Shown here: in pieces, positions 51,581 through 60,578 of the stretch | Layout: every line of letters begins with the position of its first letter | Position numbering within the stretch: position 1 is the first letter of the stretch | From: Serpens sp035497915 | Lineage (GTDB): Bacteria; Pseudomonadota; Gammaproteobacteria; Pseudomonadales; Pseudomonadaceae | Direction: 5' to 3' | Assembly (NCBI RefSeq): GCF_035497915.1 | Contig: NZ_DATJCS010000015.1 | Location: forward strand, 49,059-113,058 | Length of the DNA stretch: 64,000 nucleotides | The notes under the pieces: model-generated | Seen by the model: only the letters and a program-made list of their open reading frames with translations | Told to the model about the DNA's origin: nothing | Database searches by the model: none | Made by a program: the position numbers and the translations under genes

Positions 51581-53341
51581 CTAGTAGTCCTCGAACATGC
51601 CCTGCGCCTGCCAGAGCAGCTGGAACACCCCCCCGGCCCTGCGCAGTTCATCCGGCGGGCCGTCCTCGACCAGCTCGCCGGCCTGCAGCACCAGAATGCG
51701 GTCGAAGCGCGCCACGGTGGACAGGCGGTGCGCCACGGCCAGCACGGTGCGGCCCTGCATGAGGTCGTCCAGCGCCAGCTGGATCTGCGCCTCGGATTCG
51801 GAGTCGAGCGCCGAGGTGGCTTCGTCGAGAATCAGGATGGGGGCGTTCTTCAGAAACGCGCGGGCGATACCCAGGCGCTGACGCTGCCCGCCGGAGAGCC
51901 TGCCGCCGCGCTCGCCGACCACCGTGTCGTAGCCCTTCGGCAGCGCGCGGATGAATTCGTCGCAATAGGCATGCCGGGCCGCATCGATGATCTGCGCCTC
52001 GGTGGCGTTGGGCTGCCCGTAGGCAATATTCTCGTAGATGGTGCGGTTGAACAGCGCCGGCTCCTGGGGCACCACGGCGATCTGCTTGCGCAGGCTGTCC
52101 TGGCTGACCGAGCGGATGTCGCGATCGTCGATGAGGATCACCCCGGTGCGCACGTCGTCCAGACGCTGCACCAGCTTGATGAGCGTCGATTTGCCCGCCC
52201 CGGACGGGCCGACGATGCCGACCCGCTGCCCTGCCGGAATGTCCACGAACAGGTGTTTGATGGCGCTGCGCCCATCGGCGTAGGTGTAACTGACGTCGAC
52301 GAAGCGAATGCTGCCGTGGCTTTCGTCCAGCTGCACCGAGGTATCGCTCAGCGCGTGAGGCTGGACGATGATGCGCAGGGTATCGGCGATTACCCCGAGC
52401 TGCTGCGAGGTGTCCACCAGCGCCAGGGCCAGGTCCCGCGAGCCGTGCAAGATGCGGAAGGTCAGTGCGCTGACCATCACCACGTCGCCCGGGGTGATCT
52501 GCCCCTGCTGCCATTGCAGGATGGCCCAGCCGAGCATGCCACCGGCCATGATCGACAGGCAGAAGTCGTGGAACACCCGGGCGTTTTCCAGGTAGATCCA
52601 GCTGTGCCGATGGGCCTTGGCCTCGCGGCCGATGGCCGCCTCCAGCCGGCGCCGTTCCCGCTCCCGCGCGGAGAAGGCCTTGATCGACCAGACGTTGGAC
52701 ACCATGTCGACGATCTCGCCGCTCACCTTGGCGGACTGGGCAGCGTACTCGATGTGCCGGCTGCGCCCGCGAATGCCCATGCGGGTGATCAGCGTGGCGA
52801 CGATCAGCACACTGACGATCAGCGCAAAGCCCATGGTCAGCTGCACGGTGAACAGCACGATGACCGCGCCGACGAAGTCGATGCACGGCGGGATGATCTT
52901 CCAGGCCAGCCCGCCATAGATGCCGCCGGCCGCGCCGCCGGCCGAGGAAATCCGGTTGGCCAGCGAGCCGGCGAAATGCTGCGAGAAGTAGCGCATCGGG
53001 TGGCCGGTGAGGTGGTTGAACAGGTCGATGCGCAGGTCGGCGCCGCTGCTCACCACCGTGCGGCAGCCCAGGTAGCCGGCCGAGCGCCAGAGCAGGTTTT
53101 CCACCACGATCAGGAAGATGAACAGGAAGAACGGCGGCCAGACGCGGCCGGCTTCGCGGCCCAGGGCCATGGCGTCGACCAGCAGTTTCATCCCGTACTG
53201 CACCGCCACCGCGCAACTGGCGGCACCGACGATGAGTCCAAACAGCGTGCCGAAATGCCAGGGGCGCCGCCGCACGTAGCGCCACAGGAACGGGACCGGC
53301 TGGTCCGGCAGGGAGTTGCCGCCGGGCGGCCTAGTGTCCAT
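51581..53341 (-). CDS. ABC exporter half-transporter (permease and ATPase fused)
   Basis: A 586-residue type IV half-transporter. About six membrane helices (residues 30-310) are followed by the ATPase: Walker A GPSGAGKSTLI, Q-loop VVPQEPALF, signature LSGGQRQR, Walker B ILILDEATSALD and the H-switch AVAHRLS. It likely forms a homodimer. It overlaps the upstream glycoside hydrolase-like gene by 11 bases and is the last gene of a glycosyltransferase-glf operon. Its cargo is therefore probably a glycan or glycolipid. Most similar in build to lipid or glycan flippases such as MsbA. Confidence 0.9.
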   Translation of the reverse strand: MDTRPPGGNSLPDQPVPFLWRYVRRRPWHFGTLFGLIVGAASCAVAVQYGMKLLVDAMALGREAGRVWPPFFLFIFLIVVENLLWRSAGYLGCRTVVSSGADLRIDLFNHLTGHPMRYFSQHFAGSLANRISSAGGAAGGIYGGLAWKIIPPCIDFVGAVIVLFTVQLTMGFALIVSVLIVATLITRMGIRGRSRHIEYAAQSAKVSGEIVDMVSNVWSIKAFSARERERRRLEAAIGREAKAHRHSWIYLENARVFHDFCLSIMAGGMLGWAILQWQQGQITPGDVVMVSALTFRILHGSRDLALALVDTSQQLGVIADTLRIIVQPHALSDTSVQLDESHGSIRFVDVSYTYADGRSAIKHLFVDIPAGQRVGIVGPSGAGKSTLIKLVQRLDDVRTGVILIDDRDIRSVSQDSLRKQIAVVPQEPALFNRTIYENIAYGQPNATEAQIIDAARHAYCDEFIRALPKGYDTVVGERGGRLSGGQRQRLGIARAFLKNAPILILDEATSALDSESEAQIQLALDDLMQGRTVLAVAHRLSTVARFDRILVLQAGELVEDGPPDELRRAGGVFQLLWQAQGMFEDY

Positions 53342-54479
53342 TGCCGTGTCCGCTCATGGCCACGGGTGAGGCGAAGCGCGCCTGGAACACCCGCATTTCC
53401 ACATGCAACGGGTGGAACGGCGCGCGGGTGCCCGCGTGGTCGGCATAGCCGAAGGCCCCGGTGGCGCAGTAGCGGTCATCGTTCCAGCCGGGATAGTCGA
53501 GCATCGGATACCAGCACACCCCGTGCAGCGGCAAGCCTCGCTGCAGCGCCAGGGCCACCTGGTCGCCGATGTAGCGCAGCCAGGGCACGCGCTTGGCGAA
53601 CTCGCCGCCGGTCTCGGCCAGCAGCAGCGGACGCCCGTAGCGCTGGTGCACTTCGCTGAGCATGCCCACCAGCGGCCGGTAGCGCGGATCGTCCCGTTCG
53701 AGCTTGGTGCCGCCGTCCAGGTACCACTGGTTCTGCGGGTAGAAGTTGACGCCCATGATGTCCAGGTACTCCTCGCGCCCGCCGAGGCCCGGCCAGCGTC
53801 GGCCGGTGAGCAGGTCCCAGGCGTCGAACTGCGACTGGCGGTACGCCTCGGCGGCCTCGATTTCGTCCACGCGGTGCGTGCGGGAGATGACGTTGATCAG
53901 CGGATCGCACTGCACGAAGCGCGCCTGCGGCGTCACCGCGCGAATCGCCTCGATGGCGGCGATGCTGGCGCGCACCAGTTGCTGCTTGAGTTCCTCACCC
54001 CGGTTGCGCGCGCAGGGATTGAAATAGGCCTCGGCCCCGCCCGCCCAGCTCCAGAAGGAGATCTCGTTGATCGGCGAAAAGAACGGCGTCTCGATGCCCT
54101 CCTCGCCCATCAGCCGGGCGACGGCCGCCGCGAAGCGCTCGAAGCGCTCGACGAACGCCGGGCGCCAGATGTCGAGGTCGTCGGGGTAGCCGTAATGGCA
54201 GAGGTCCCAGATCACCTGCAGGTTGCAGGATCGCGAGGCGCGCAGCACGGGCAGGAAGCTGCTCCAGTCGTAATGGCCGGGCTGGCGCTCGATCAGGTGC
54301 CAGCGCAGGCCGTCGCGCACGCAGCGAATGCCCAGCGGCGCAAGCTGGCGATAATCCTGCTCGGCAAAGCGCGCATGACCGGTCGATTCGAGCAGGTCCA
54401 GGCGCCGGCCATCGTTGCGCCGGTGACTGGAGCATTCGTAGCCCGCCATCAGGAAGCTCGCGAAGAGGCGCGTCGACAC
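53331..54479 (-). CDS. Family 1/clan A glycoside hydrolase-like protein
   Basis: A 382-residue TIM-barrel protein. It opens FASFLMAGYECSSHRRNDGRRLDLL, resembling beta-glucosidase-like proteins of glycan clusters. Acid/base and nucleophile candidates are the glutamates in FSPINEISFW and LAETGGEF. No signal peptide, so cytoplasmic. GTG 54479 with GGGGAG upstream is preferred; ATG 54518 would overlap glf by 20 bases. It may trim or remodel the galactofuranose-containing product, or act as a transferase. Confidence 0.75.
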   Translation of the reverse strand: MSTRLFASFLMAGYECSSHRRNDGRRLDLLESTGHARFAEQDYRQLAPLGIRCVRDGLRWHLIERQPGHYDWSSFLPVLRASRSCNLQVIWDLCHYGYPDDLDIWRPAFVERFERFAAAVARLMGEEGIETPFFSPINEISFWSWAGGAEAYFNPCARNRGEELKQQLVRASIAAIEAIRAVTPQARFVQCDPLINVISRTHRVDEIEAAEAYRQSQFDAWDLLTGRRWPGLGGREEYLDIMGVNFYPQNQWYLDGGTKLERDDPRYRPLVGMLSEVHQRYGRPLLLAETGGEFAKRVPWLRYIGDQVALALQRGLPLHGVCWYPMLDYPGWNDDRYCATGAFGYADHAGTRAPFHPLHVEMRVFQARFASPVAMSGHGNGH

Positions 54480-54498
54480 GGCGGCGTCTCCCCTGCCC

Positions 54499-55671
54499 TC
54501 AGCCCGACTCGGCTTCATGGCTTTCCACGGCGACGCCCGCCTCCCGGGCGATGCGCTGGTAGAGGGCCAGCGCCTGCCCGACCACCTGGTCCATGTTGTA
54601 GTACTTGTAGGTGCCCAGCCGGCCCAGGAAGGTGACCCCCGGCGTCGCCTCCGCCAGCGCCTGGTAGCGCCGATACAGCGCGGCGTTCTCCGGGCGCGGC
54701 ACCGGGTAGTAGGGATCACCATCGGCGCAGGGGTATTCGTAGCTGATGCTGGTGCACGGGTGCGGCTGGCCGGTGAGGTGCTTGTACTCGGTGATGCGCG
54801 TGAAGGGCACGTCCGGGGCCGGGTAGTTGACCACCGCCACCGGCTGAAACACCGGCTGCTCCAGCGTCTGGTGCTCGAAGCGCAGCGAACGGTACGGCAG
54901 GCGGCCGAAGCGGTAGTCGAAGTACTCGTCGATCGGCCCGCAGTACACCAGGTGCCGGTAGGCGATGCGCCTGCGCACCGCCTTGAAGTCGGTGCCCAGC
55001 AGCAGGTCGATGCGCGGATGGTCGAGCATGCGTTCGAACAGGCGCGTGTAGCCGTGCAACGGCATCATCTGGAAGCGGTCGGTGAAGTAGCGGTCATCCT
55101 CGTTGGTGCGTGTGGGCACCCGCGAGGTGACCGACTTGTCTAGCTCCGAGGGGTCCAGCCCCCACTGCTTGCGGGTGTAGCCGCGAAAGAACTTCTCGTA
55201 CAGCTCGCGGCCGATCTGGTTGATCACCACGTCCTCGGAGGTGCGGATCGTCGCCACCGGCTCGGCGCGCCGGGCGAGGAATTCCGCGGCCTGCTGTTCA
55301 TCCATGGCCAGCCCGTACAGGGTGTTCAGCGTGGTCAGGTTGATGGGGATCGGCACCAGATGCTCGTCCACCCGCGCCAGCACCCGGTGCTCGTAGGGCC
55401 GCCATTCGGTGAAGCGCGACAGGTAGTCGACGATGCGCTGGGCATTGGTGTGGAAGATGTGCGGCCCGTAGCGGTGGACCCGCACGCCGGCGGCGTCCAG
55501 ATGGTCGTAGGCGTTGCCGCCGATGTGTTCGCGCCGGTCCAGCACCAGCACCTGCTTGCCCAGCCCCGCCGCCAGGCGCTCGGCCAGCACGCTGCCGGCG
55601 AAGCCGGCGCCAACGATCAGGTAGTCGTAGACGCGCCCGTCGCCGGCCGCATCCAGGCTCAGCGCAGGCAT
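54499..55671 (-). CDS. glf: UDP-galactopyranose mutase
   Basis: A 390-residue flavoenzyme converting UDP-galactopyranose to UDP-galactofuranose. The FAD fold is YLIVGAGFAGSVLAERLA, followed by HIGGNAYDH and YGPHIFHTN, which are characteristic of Glf. Substrate-site stretches YTRKQWGLDP and EYKHLTGQ are present. It overlaps the glycosyltransferase gene by 13 bases. Galactofuranose is a precursor for surface glycans, so the operon likely makes an exported Galf-containing glycan or glycolipid. Confidence 0.95.
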   Translation of the reverse strand: MPALSLDAAGDGRVYDYLIVGAGFAGSVLAERLAAGLGKQVLVLDRREHIGGNAYDHLDAAGVRVHRYGPHIFHTNAQRIVDYLSRFTEWRPYEHRVLARVDEHLVPIPINLTTLNTLYGLAMDEQQAAEFLARRAEPVATIRTSEDVVINQIGRELYEKFFRGYTRKQWGLDPSELDKSVTSRVPTRTNEDDRYFTDRFQMMPLHGYTRLFERMLDHPRIDLLLGTDFKAVRRRIAYRHLVYCGPIDEYFDYRFGRLPYRSLRFEHQTLEQPVFQPVAVVNYPAPDVPFTRITEYKHLTGQPHPCTSISYEYPCADGDPYYPVPRPENAALYRRYQALAEATPGVTFLGRLGTYKYYNMDQVVGQALALYQRIAREAGVAVESHEAESG

Positions 55672-56825
55672 TCGATCCGCTCCCGGATGGTGGCGCAGGT
55701 CTTGTCCCAGGACATGCCGTCCAGCACCTGGTCGGCGAGGCGTTCGACCGCCTCCGGAGCGATGCGCAGCGCCGCCTCGATGGCCTCGATGAAGCCCTGC
55801 GGTGTCGCGGCGATGCTGACCACGCCGCTGTCGCCGTAACCCTTGATCACGTCGCGAATCGGCGTGGACACCACCGGCCGGCCGCCGGCGAGGTACTCGG
55901 GGGTCTTGGTGGGGCTGATGAAACGGGTCGACTCGTTCAGCGCGAAGGGCATCAGCGCCACGTCCCAGCCCGACAGGTAGCTCGGCAGCTCGCCGTAGGG
56001 CTTGGCGCCCAGGTAGTGGATGTTGGGCAGGCGCGGCAGCGTGGCCGGATCGATCTTCACCACCGGCCCGACCAGCACGATGTTCCAGTCGGGCCGCTGC
56101 GCCGCCAGTTCGCTGAGCAGCTGGATGTCGAAGCGCTCATCGATGACGCCGAAGAAACCCAGCCGCGGCCCCGGGATAGCGGCCTGATCGGCAGGCTCCG
56201 GCAAGGGCTGCCGGGCGGCGGCGAAATGCGCGACATCCACACTGCTGGGCACGGCGTGGATGTTGGCGTGGTGCCGGCGCTTGGCCTCCCACAGGCTGTG
56301 GCCGCCGGTGAACACCACATCGGCGCGGGTCATCAGCCGGCGTTCCATGTCCACCAGCGCGGGCGGGGCGTGGCGAAACGCCGAGAGCTCGTCCATGCAG
56401 TCGAAGATCACCACCTGCCCTTGCAGGTGCCCGGTGAAGGCCAGGCTCATCGGGGTGAAGTACCAGAGCAGCAGCTCGGCCGCCTGCCGCTTCGCCAGGT
56501 AGCCATCGAGCAGCTCGCGCTGGGCGCGGATCGCCTGTGTCTCGTGCATGCCGGCGGGCAGTTGGGGCACCAGAAGCGTCACCCCCGGGGCGGCGGCATG
56601 GCTTTCCAGCCGAGGCGCCGCGTGCCCCTCGAAGATCGGTTCCTCGAAAAACAGCACGTCGTAGTCCGCCGCCAGGCGCGACATCAGGTGCTGGGGACGC
56701 TGGTAGACGAAGCCCCAGCGCAGGTGCGACAGGCACAGCAGCGTGGCCCGCGGGCGGGCCGCACGCAGCGGTTCGCGGTTCAACGGGGACAGGCGGGGCG
56801 GTTCGAGCGGCTCTTCTCGATTCAT
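55659..56825 (-). CDS. Glycosyltransferase (GT4-like)
   Basis: A 388-residue GT-B enzyme. N-terminal domain begins LLCLSHLRWGFVYQRPQHLMSRLA; the C-terminal nucleotide-sugar domain has LGFFGVIDERFDIQLL and the EX7E-like region ISPTKTPEYLAGGRPVVSTPI. It is the first gene of the leftward glycan operon. The ATG at 56825 is preferred, with a purine-rich AGGTAG upstream. Donor and acceptor are unknown; UDP-galactofuranose from Glf is a reasonable donor. Confidence 0.87.
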   Translation of the reverse strand: MNREEPLEPPRLSPLNREPLRAARPRATLLCLSHLRWGFVYQRPQHLMSRLAADYDVLFFEEPIFEGHAAPRLESHAAAPGVTLLVPQLPAGMHETQAIRAQRELLDGYLAKRQAAELLLWYFTPMSLAFTGHLQGQVVIFDCMDELSAFRHAPPALVDMERRLMTRADVVFTGGHSLWEAKRRHHANIHAVPSSVDVAHFAAARQPLPEPADQAAIPGPRLGFFGVIDERFDIQLLSELAAQRPDWNIVLVGPVVKIDPATLPRLPNIHYLGAKPYGELPSYLSGWDVALMPFALNESTRFISPTKTPEYLAGGRPVVSTPIRDVIKGYGDSGVVSIAATPQGFIEAIEAALRIAPEAVERLADQVLDGMSWDKTCATIRERIECLR

Positions 56826-57217
56826 GCGGGCTACCTTTGATGGCATCAAACGAATGAATGCCGGCTCCCCGGGCGATGCTGCCCGGATACCGCACGCCAG
56901 CCTTGCTTGGAGGAAGCCGCCACGCGCCCCGTTCAAGGCCGCGCGATGAACTGCATGGAGGGCCGCTGGCCGCGACCCGGTTTCCGGCGCAACCGCTCGC
57001 CCGGCGAGCTCGCCAAGGCGCGACGACACCGAATGGCTGTGAAAAGGAAAAAAGGGGGACAGATTTCAAATCTGTCCCCCTTTGAGCCAAGCGGCGGCCT
57101 TATAGCGCAGCGGAAAAGCCGCCCGGTGCAAGCCCGCTTGGGCTGGAGCAAATTCGAGTGACTTGTTATGCGCCTGTTTGCTCGTTAGGCAATGTTGCCT
57201 GACCTACTTGTCATTGC
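56826..57217. other. Intergenic region with no intact gene
   Basis: This 392-bp gap holds the upstream region of the glycosyltransferase operon, the palindrome at 57051-57083, and a small AGGCAA-TG-TTGCCT palindrome (57187-57200). GTTATGC and GTTAGGC near 57165-57190 resemble attC cores but lack a convincing partner arm. Confidence 0.5.
57051..57083. repeat. Perfect palindrome around GGGGGACAGATTT
   Basis: Sixteen-base arms (AAAGGGGGACAGATTT and its complement) meet at a single central C. It is related to the element at 40964-40979. It could act as a bidirectional hairpin, or be a relic of a small mobile repeat. Confidence 0.6.
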
Positions 57218-58375
57218 TTATGCATCAGTAAGACAGGTTGCCCGAGACGAAACACCCTTCTCCTGGTAGACGGCACGAATAGTGATGAATTCGTGCTCCA
57301 CGCGCATGAATGCATCGACGATATCCGGGTCGAAATGGCGGCCCCGATCCGACAGGATGATCTCCGCAGCCTTTTCGTGACTCATGGGGTCCTTGTAGCA
57401 GCGCTTGGAAGTCAATGCATCGTAGACATCGCCCAGCGCCAGGATGCGCGCTGCAAGGGGGATACTTTCTCCCGCCAGGCCGTAGGGGTAGCCGCTGCCG
57501 TCCCACTTTTCATGGTGAGACTCGGCGATTTCGATACCCATCTGAATGAAGCTGTTGCCCGGATGCTGCGCGTTCACGGCCCGCAATGTTTCCGCGCCAA
57601 GCAGCGCGTGGGTACGCATCAGTTTCCATTCCTCGTCGGTCAGCTTCCCCGGCTTTTGCAGCACCATGTCCGGCACGCCGACCTTGCCGATATCGTGCAA
57701 AGGGCTGGCGCCGTGAATGTCGTCCACAAAGCGGCTGTCGATCTGCGTGGCATATCTGTCCGTCTTACTCAGGTCTAGGGCCAGCACACGGCAATATTCC
57801 CGCATGCGCTCCAGATGCTGGCCCGTTTCCGGGTCGCGCGACTCGGCCAGTTTGGACATGGCGAAGATGGTCGCAATCTGGGCCGAAGACAGTGCCTTCA
57901 CCTGCTGGCGGACTTGCTCTTCCAGGAGCCCGTTATGCGCCTCGATACGCTGCTGGTAGTGCCGCTCGGTATCGTGGGCACGCTTCCTTTCAAGGCAGGC
58001 ATTGATGCGCGCCTGGAGCAGGACGGGGTTGAATGGCTTGGGCAGGTAGTCTTCAGCGCCCAGTTCGATACAGCGCACCACGCTGTCCATTTCGCTCAGG
58101 GCGGTGATCATGATGATCGGGATATGACGCAGTTTCTGGTCCGCCTTCACGGCTTCCAGGACCTGATACCCGTTCATTACCGGCATCATGATATCGAGCA
58201 GGACGAGGTCGAAGTCGGCGCCTTGCAACTGGCTGAGGGCGTCATGGCCGTCCACCGCCAAGGTAACGTGGTAGCCATTCTTCTTCAGGCGCCGGTAAAG
58301 AAGATCGCGATTGAGCTCGGTGTCATCCACCACGAGGATGGTGGGTTTCTTCGCACTGATATCGTCAGCGTCCAT
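57218..58375 (-). CDS. Response regulator with HD-GYP c-di-GMP phosphodiesterase domain
   Basis: A 385-residue RpfG-type protein. The N-terminal receiver has VVDDTELNRDLL, phospho-acceptor in LLDIMMPVMNGYQV and the lysine in EDYLPKPFNP. After a coiled-coil linker (residues about 130-175) comes the HD-GYP domain with HDIGKVGVPD and HHEKWDGSGYPYGL, the full metal and GYP residues. It is expected to hydrolyse c-di-GMP when phosphorylated, lowering biofilm formation. It is the last gene of the nosP-kinase-receiver operon. Confidence 0.93.
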   Translation of the reverse strand: MDADDISAKKPTILVVDDTELNRDLLYRRLKKNGYHVTLAVDGHDALSQLQGADFDLVLLDIMMPVMNGYQVLEAVKADQKLRHIPIIMITALSEMDSVVRCIELGAEDYLPKPFNPVLLQARINACLERKRAHDTERHYQQRIEAHNGLLEEQVRQQVKALSSAQIATIFAMSKLAESRDPETGQHLERMREYCRVLALDLSKTDRYATQIDSRFVDDIHGASPLHDIGKVGVPDMVLQKPGKLTDEEWKLMRTHALLGAETLRAVNAQHPGNSFIQMGIEIAESHHEKWDGSGYPYGLAGESIPLAARILALGDVYDALTSKRCYKDPMSHEKAAEIILSDRGRHFDPDIVDAFMRVEHEFITIRAVYQEKGVSSRATCLTDA

Positions 58376-58413
58376 GCTTCATCCGTTCTCGAAATTGTGT
58401 CAGTCGACAGGCC

Positions 58414-58794
58414 TCACTGAGGCCCCTCGCAGGCGTCCAGCAAGGCGGCGATCTTGCCGACGAGGCGGGTAAACTCCACGGGCTTGGTGTCGTATTCGTC
58501 GCAGCCCGCTGCCAGGGTCTTTTCCCGGTCACCCGTCATGGCATGTGCCGTGAGAGCAATGACCGGAGTCGCGGCAGTTTCTGCATTGGCCTTGATGCGC
58601 CGGGTCGCTTCCCAGCCGTCGAGCACCGGCATGTTCATGTCCATGATGATGAGATCCGGCTTCTCGGCGAGCGCCACGCGGATTCCCTGTTCGCCGTCGG
58701 CAGCATGCACCACCTGAAAACCGCGGCGCTCCAGACGTCGGGACAGCATGTCCCGGTTCATCTCGTTGTCTTCCACCAGCAGGATTTTCTTCAT
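58414..58794 (-). CDS. Single-domain response regulator
   Basis: A 126-residue stand-alone receiver with EDNEMNRDMLSR, phospho-acceptor in IIMDMNMPVLDGWEA and KPVEF lysine. It has no output domain, so it would act by binding a partner or as a phosphate shuttle. Its ATG overlaps the kinase stop (TAATG). It sits between the hybrid kinase and the HD-GYP gene. Confidence 0.92.
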   Translation of the reverse strand: MKKILLVEDNEMNRDMLSRRLERRGFQVVHAADGEQGIRVALAEKPDLIIMDMNMPVLDGWEATRRIKANAETAATPVIALTAHAMTGDREKTLAAGCDEYDTKPVEFTRLVGKIAALLDACEGPQ

Positions 58795-60575
58795 TATCGG
58801 GTCTCGCTCAGGTCGGAGCGCTTGCTGCCGCCGGCATGCCTGTCACGCACCAGATCGCGCAAGCTGTTCACCAGGTCGTCGCGCCGATAGGCCCCCTTCT
58901 GCAAGGTACGTTCGACACGGCTGTTGAGAAACTGCCGATCTTCGAGGCTGAGGTCCTTCGCGGTTACCACCACCACCGGAATGTCGTCGCAGTCCTGGCG
59001 CTTGGCCAGTTCGTCGAGGAACTGGAAGCCATCCATCTCGGGCATCATGAGGTCCAGCAGAATCAGTTCGGGGCGGCGCCTGGTGACGCACTCCAATGCT
59101 TCCCGACCATTGCTTGCCAGAACCGCGTGCCAGCCTTCCTTTTCCAGCATGCGCTGGGTCATTTCCCGGGTCATGGCATCGTCCTCCACCAGGAGCACGA
59201 AATGCTCGGCATGCTTAGGGCAGTAGCGCTCGATAACACTGAGCAGGCGCGACCGGTCGAACGGTTTGACCAGATAATCCGTTGCGCCCAGCGTGTAGGC
59301 CAGGTTGCGATCCTCGACGATGGTGACCATGACCACGGGAATCTCCGCCAGCTCAGGATCCTGCTTCAGGGCGGAAAGCACGGCCCAGCCATCCATGCTG
59401 GGCATCATTACGTCCAGGGTAATGACACTGGGTCGCAACTTGCGGGCCAATGCGAGGCCCTCGGCCCCGCTATTGGCGAAGACGACCTTGTACCCCTCCT
59501 CGCCCAGCGACTTTCCGATGATGTCGCATACCGCAGGGTCATCGTCGATCACCAGCACGAGGGAATTATCGGTGGTGCGCGATTGACCCGCGGAATCGGT
59601 GGGCGGGGCGGCGCTGGCGGTTTGCTCGGCCACTGTCGCAGGCAACCGTACGATGAAGGTGGTGCCCTTGCCGGGCGTACTCTTTACATCGATGGTGCCG
59701 CCCATCATGTTGCAGAATCGCTGGGTGATGGTCAGACCGAGTCCCGTACCGCCATATTTCCGGGTCGTCGAGGCATCCGCCTGGGTAAACGCCTGAAACA
59801 GGCGCCCGAGCTGCTCCTCGGTCATGCCGATGCCGCTGTCCGTAACGCTGAACACCAGCGATTCCTGCCGTTGCCTGCTTTCCCGCGCAACGCTGATGGC
59901 GATCTCGCCCTGCTCGGTAAACTTGCTGGCGTTGGACAACAGGTTGAACAACATCTGTCGCACCTTGGTCATGTCGGCGCGCATCTCGCCGACGTTTTCC
60001 GGCAACTGAATCGACAGGCGGTTGGCGTTCTTCTCGACCAGCGGGCGAATGGTGGTGCAGACATCCTGCACCATCGAACTGACGTCGAACGTCTCCAGAT
60101 AGAGTTCCATCTTGCCGGCTTCGATCTTGGAGAGGTCCAGAATGTCGTTGATCAATCCCAGAAGATGCTTGCCGGCGGATTGAATCTTCTGCAGGTCGGC
60201 CACAAAAGTTTCCTCGCCCATGTCCTGCGCCTCTTCGCTGAGCATCTCGCTATAGCCAATGATGGCGTTCAAGGGAGTGCGCAACTCGTGGCTCATGTTC
60301 GCAAGGAAAATGCTCTTGGAGCGGTTGGCCTGTTCCGCCGTCTCCTGGGCACGGTTGGCCTCGTTGATCATGCGGTGGAGTTCCTGGTTCACCCGTTCCA
60401 GCTCGTGGGTGCGTGCCTCCACGCTGCGCTGCAAGGTGATGTTGCGCTCGAAGAGGGAATAGGCGCCGCCCGTATCGTTGACGCTGCGCTCCACGCGCTC
60501 CATGAGGACTTTGGTGATTTTTTTTTGTGCCGCCAGTTCTTTTTCCAGGCGGGCGATGCGCTCATCGGCAGTCAT
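58794..60575 (-). CDS. nahK: Hybrid sensor histidine kinase with two C-terminal receivers, NosP-associated
   Basis: A 593-residue soluble kinase. The order is an N-terminal coiled coil (residues 1-85), HisKA (FLANMSHELRTPLNAII), HATPase (NLLSNASKFTEQG, GGTGLGLTITQRF), then two receivers (VIDDDPAVCDII, with DVMMPSMDGW; LLVEDDAMTREM, with DLMMPEMDGF). No membrane helix, so the signal must come from a partner, here most likely NosP, encoded just upstream. In characterised systems NosP bound to nitric oxide alters autophosphorylation of the NahK partner. The second gene of the operon. Confidence 0.85.
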   Translation of the reverse strand: MTADERIARLEKELAAQKKITKVLMERVERSVNDTGGAYSLFERNITLQRSVEARTHELERVNQELHRMINEANRAQETAEQANRSKSIFLANMSHELRTPLNAIIGYSEMLSEEAQDMGEETFVADLQKIQSAGKHLLGLINDILDLSKIEAGKMELYLETFDVSSMVQDVCTTIRPLVEKNANRLSIQLPENVGEMRADMTKVRQMLFNLLSNASKFTEQGEIAISVARESRQRQESLVFSVTDSGIGMTEEQLGRLFQAFTQADASTTRKYGGTGLGLTITQRFCNMMGGTIDVKSTPGKGTTFIVRLPATVAEQTASAAPPTDSAGQSRTTDNSLVLVIDDDPAVCDIIGKSLGEEGYKVVFANSGAEGLALARKLRPSVITLDVMMPSMDGWAVLSALKQDPELAEIPVVMVTIVEDRNLAYTLGATDYLVKPFDRSRLLSVIERYCPKHAEHFVLLVEDDAMTREMTQRMLEKEGWHAVLASNGREALECVTRRRPELILLDLMMPEMDGFQFLDELAKRQDCDDIPVVVVTAKDLSLEDRQFLNSRVERTLQKGAYRRDDLVNSLRDLVRDRHAGGSKRSDLSETR

Positions 60576-60578
60576 GTT

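Noticed and set aside
57160..57200. GTTATGC and GTTAGGC near the HD-GYP gene as another attC
   Set aside because: Cores match the consensus loosely, but no complementary outer arm or paired inner arms could be drawn, and no cassette-like gene follows.
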